The translations under genes and the position numbers were made by a program. Below the pieces are notes generated by a model. It was not told where the DNA came from. It did no database searches and saw nothing but the letters and a program-made list of their open reading frames with translations. Positions 62,386 to 64,000 of a stretch of 64,000 nt of DNA are shown piece by piece. This DNA is from Thermoplasmata archaeon (GTDB taxonomy: Archaea; Thermoplasmatota; Thermoplasmata; Thermoplasmatales; Thermoplasmataceae): assembly GCA_021846395.1 (NCBI GenBank), contig JAJZXB010000003.1:62001-126000 (forward strand), given 5' to 3'. Numbering within the stretch: the first letter of the stretch is position 1; every line of letters begins with the position of its first letter.

Positions 62386-63559
62386 AGGCTTTCATGTCCA
62401 TAGGCGTAAATTTCCTACGTTCCGCAGGTACCATATATTCTAATATATTTATTGATGCATTTAGATCCCGATCAATAGAGATATTGCATGATTCACAGTT
62501 GAATGTTCTTTCCTTCAGAGGCATCTTCTGCCTGTGATTGCATTTAGAGCATACCTGTGATGTGGGTGTATATCTTGGAACAACCTTAGGAGTACGTGAT
62601 TTTCTCTTTAAATCATCCATTATTCCTCCTATTGCTGATCCTTGAATCTTTCTTCCCCACAATCTCATCCATCCTTTTATGGGATCATTCTGGAATGCAA
62701 TTGTCTCAAAACTATTTGTTATAATATTAACTATCTTATTTCTAGCATCCTTCTTCTTCTGTGTTATATTATTATACTCTTTATTTAATTTATTCAGTGT
62801 TTTATACCAGTTCTTCCCATGCTGTTTTCTACGTGATAGTTCTTTATGAAGTTTTATAGCCTTCCCTGTTAGTGGTATATCTTCATTAATGATTATTCCA
62901 TTTGATAGTGTTAATGAACTTTTAATACCGAAATCAATACCAATACCATTATCAGAATATATTATATCTTTTATTCCAGTAAATGTTGATATATAGATAA
63001 AATAATCCCCATTTCTAGATTCAAGTGTTGCATTAGCTATATCAGCATCTTTTGGTATCTGTTCAATACCGGAAACCTTTAACTTGCCTATCCTCTGAAT
63101 TCTAACATATTTGCCTGAAATATTGTATGTATTTTTATATTGCTTCAATGGTATTGAGTATATTCTCTTTTTGAAATGAAGTTTTCCGATCTTATTGCCA
63201 TTCTTCTTTGAATTTGAAAGACCCTTTATGCTATCCTTAGTTTTATCAATAATTTCCTGTTTCATCTGTGATGATAATAACAATATATCTCTATCTTCAT
63301 AATGGCCCTTTACCTTTATCTTAACTTTATTAATCCTGTAATCCTGGTTATAAATATCATCTTCTGATAAGATATAATTATAAAACCACTTTGCCTCAAG
63401 AAAGATACGGTTAATGTTATTTACCTTTGTTTTGCCCAGATGGGATATATCTATTTTCAGTTCATAGGATATGCATGTCTGTGACTTCCTCCTTTCCCTT
63501 GTATCACGTATAGATTTGCTAATTTTATCTGATTTCTCAGACATGGTTCTGTTCCCCAA
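62297..63559 (-). CDS. tnpB: TnpB RNA-guided nuclease (IS200/IS605 accessory)
   Basis: A 420-aa TnpB. RuvC-I Asp lies in GIGIDFGIKSSLTLSNG near residue 218. The second acidic site is in FETIAFQNDPIKGWMRLWGR, where the family often has Q-D-E or E-D-L, so the usual Glu appears as Asp (or Gln, depending on alignment). The zinc finger CSKCNHRQKMPLKERTFNCE and the third Asp in ISIDRDLNASINIL are intact. The end VPAERRKFTPMDM is typical. No tnpA is adjacent, so mobility would need a transposase in trans. Two decayed relatives occur in the window. Confidence 0.9.
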   Translation of the reverse strand: MGNRTMSEKSDKISKSIRDTRERRKSQTCISYELKIDISHLGKTKVNNINRIFLEAKWFYNYILSEDDIYNQDYRINKVKIKVKGHYEDRDILLLSSQMKQEIIDKTKDSIKGLSNSKKNGNKIGKLHFKKRIYSIPLKQYKNTYNISGKYVRIQRIGKLKVSGIEQIPKDADIANATLESRNGDYFIYISTFTGIKDIIYSDNGIGIDFGIKSSLTLSNGIIINEDIPLTGKAIKLHKELSRRKQHGKNWYKTLNKLNKEYNNITQKKKDARNKIVNIITNSFETIAFQNDPIKGWMRLWGRKIQGSAIGGIMDDLKRKSRTPKVVPRYTPTSQVCSKCNHRQKMPLKERTFNCESCNISIDRDLNASINILEYMVPAERRKFTPMDMKAYTCMMEYLNSIPCVKASFVVDIGSFIVLT

Positions 63560-63739
63560 TATGTTTATTTACAGTTTCCAATATTACCACACTCATAGAT
63601 GAATACCTATCTTTAAAAGGACCTATAGGCTTTATCGGCTGTGATATCTTCATATATCGAAAATATGCAATTCAATAATATGAATATTTGCACTTCATCC
63701 ACATCGCAAGCTCAGTGGCTTTCGTGCTTTAAATCATTT

Positions 63740-64000
63740 GTAAATATCCCAGACATGGCGGTTAATGACCTTTTTTCATATTTTATAACGCACTCTTTTG
63801 GCTGTGCCATTGCCATGAAATTTGTATTCAATGACATATACAAGGGCGAGTGTAATTCTACTTGTTTTTAATAGAACACAGATTTTATAGACTGGAGTGG
63901 AATATTGCCATTATTGAAAGGCTTTTATATAAATAAATGTATATGTGAACCAAGTATTAAGCATGCTGTACAAATTTATGGCAATTATGTTATATAATTA
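63740..64000. other. Right-edge flank with probable gene fragment
   Basis: After the element's left end a frame reads NIPDMAVNDLFSYFITHSFG, with later CAIAMKFVFNDIYKGE, until a TAA near 63870, in plus orientation without a start of its own. It may be the tail of a gene cut by the insertion or chance. The remaining ~130 bp are A/T-rich with no frame of note. Confidence 0.3.

Larger units (their letters stand above)
62287..63739 (-). mobile_element. Solo-tnpB IS200/IS605-type element, intact
   Basis: A 1453-bp element with tnpB but no tnpA (IS1341-like). The right end (low coordinates) is the hairpin GTGAA-GTAG-TTCAC at 62287-62300 on the element strand, ending in TTCAC. The left end (63739) is preceded on that strand by TTTAC, a target-like pentanucleotide similar to TTCAC, as expected for this group. 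About 180 bp upstream of tnpB, including AGCCACTGAGCTTGCGATG, are shared with the copies at 3829-4221 and 36896-37268. Boundaries were set by where the three copies stop matching. Confidence 0.82.

Noticed and set aside
62297-63559. TnpB as a nuclease-dead regulator (TldR-like)
   Set aside because: The first and third acidic residues and the zinc finger are intact and the second site still has an acid. It lies in a complete element with both ends rather than beside a host gene it might control.
63641-63871. 76-codon frame across the element's left end and the flank
   Set aside because: It crosses the element boundary, so the first half is element sequence. The second half may be a fragment but has no start.
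1-64000. CRISPR arrays, rRNA genes, replication origin, prophage
   Set aside because: No regular 25-40 bp repeats with unique spacers, no rRNA-like stretches, no Cdc6/Orc1 gene or origin repeats and no phage structural genes were seen on reading both strands.

Overview
The window is about 64 kb of A+T-rich archaeal chromosome. Gene content points to an acidophilic Thermoplasmatales lineage (Ferroplasma, Acidiplasma or Picrophilus type), but the genus cannot be fixed by reading. The evidence is an HTH_10 (bacterio-opsin activator type) regulator, an archaeal-type S-adenosylmethionine synthetase, RPA with an RPA-associated protein, LysW-carrier lysine synthesis, a UDP-sulfoquinovose synthase and archaeal TATA-type promoters. 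Most first genes look leaderless, with a TATA-like box about 25 nt before the start codon. Genes inside operons often have a purine-rich ribosome site and sometimes TTG or GTG starts.

Layout. 1-12 kb: partial cysS, tRNA-Pro, tRNA-Arg and tRNA-Ile, transposase debris, two DUF4143-type ATPases (one decaying), an endonuclease III relative, MarC, a convergent sugar-nucleotide pair (UDP-sulfoquinovose synthase and a nucleotidyltransferase) and a tRNA-thiolation enzyme. 12-29 kb: mostly housekeeping (MBL hydrolase, CoA-transferase, Memo plus its radical SAM partner, nitrilase, topoisomerase I, presenilin homologue, PurH, SAM synthetase, TauE plus DUF1634, QueC, sugar porter, HemB). 29-34 kb: cell-surface glycosylation genes. 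34-37 kb: split glycine decarboxylase P-protein, followed by an internally deleted IS200/IS605-type element sitting exactly on its stop codon. 37-41 kb: RPA operon and small membrane proteins. 41-43.5 kb: an ESCRT-like cassette. 43.7-48.9 kb: lysWYZJXK. 49-56 kb: a beta-oxidation set. 56-64 kb: AMMECR1, a UvrD-nuclease fusion, an intact IS1634-like element, a 2-hydroxyacid dehydrogenase and an intact solo-TnpB element.

The strongest candidate for an unusual system is at 41159-43510. It holds an MIT-domain AAA ATPase of the Vps4/CdvC type and a small ESCRT-III/CdvB-like protein whose last 20 residues carry a MIM1-like motif that the neighbouring MIT domain could bind. An unknown 137-aa protein lies upstream and a 40-aa mini-ORF downstream. 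Proteins of these families have been noted in some euryarchaea. The two flanking small proteins and the compact arrangement are what I cannot match to anything described.

Other points of note. Three copies of one TnpB element at different stages of decay let an empty site be reconstructed. A conserved hairpin region at the element's right end is a candidate omega RNA. An acyl-CoA dehydrogenase pair has one subunit that seems to lack the catalytic Glu. Tandem palindromes 32 bp apart overlap an ATPase promoter. The AmmeMemoRadiSam set is split over two loci about 40 kb apart. No CRISPR array or rRNA gene was seen.
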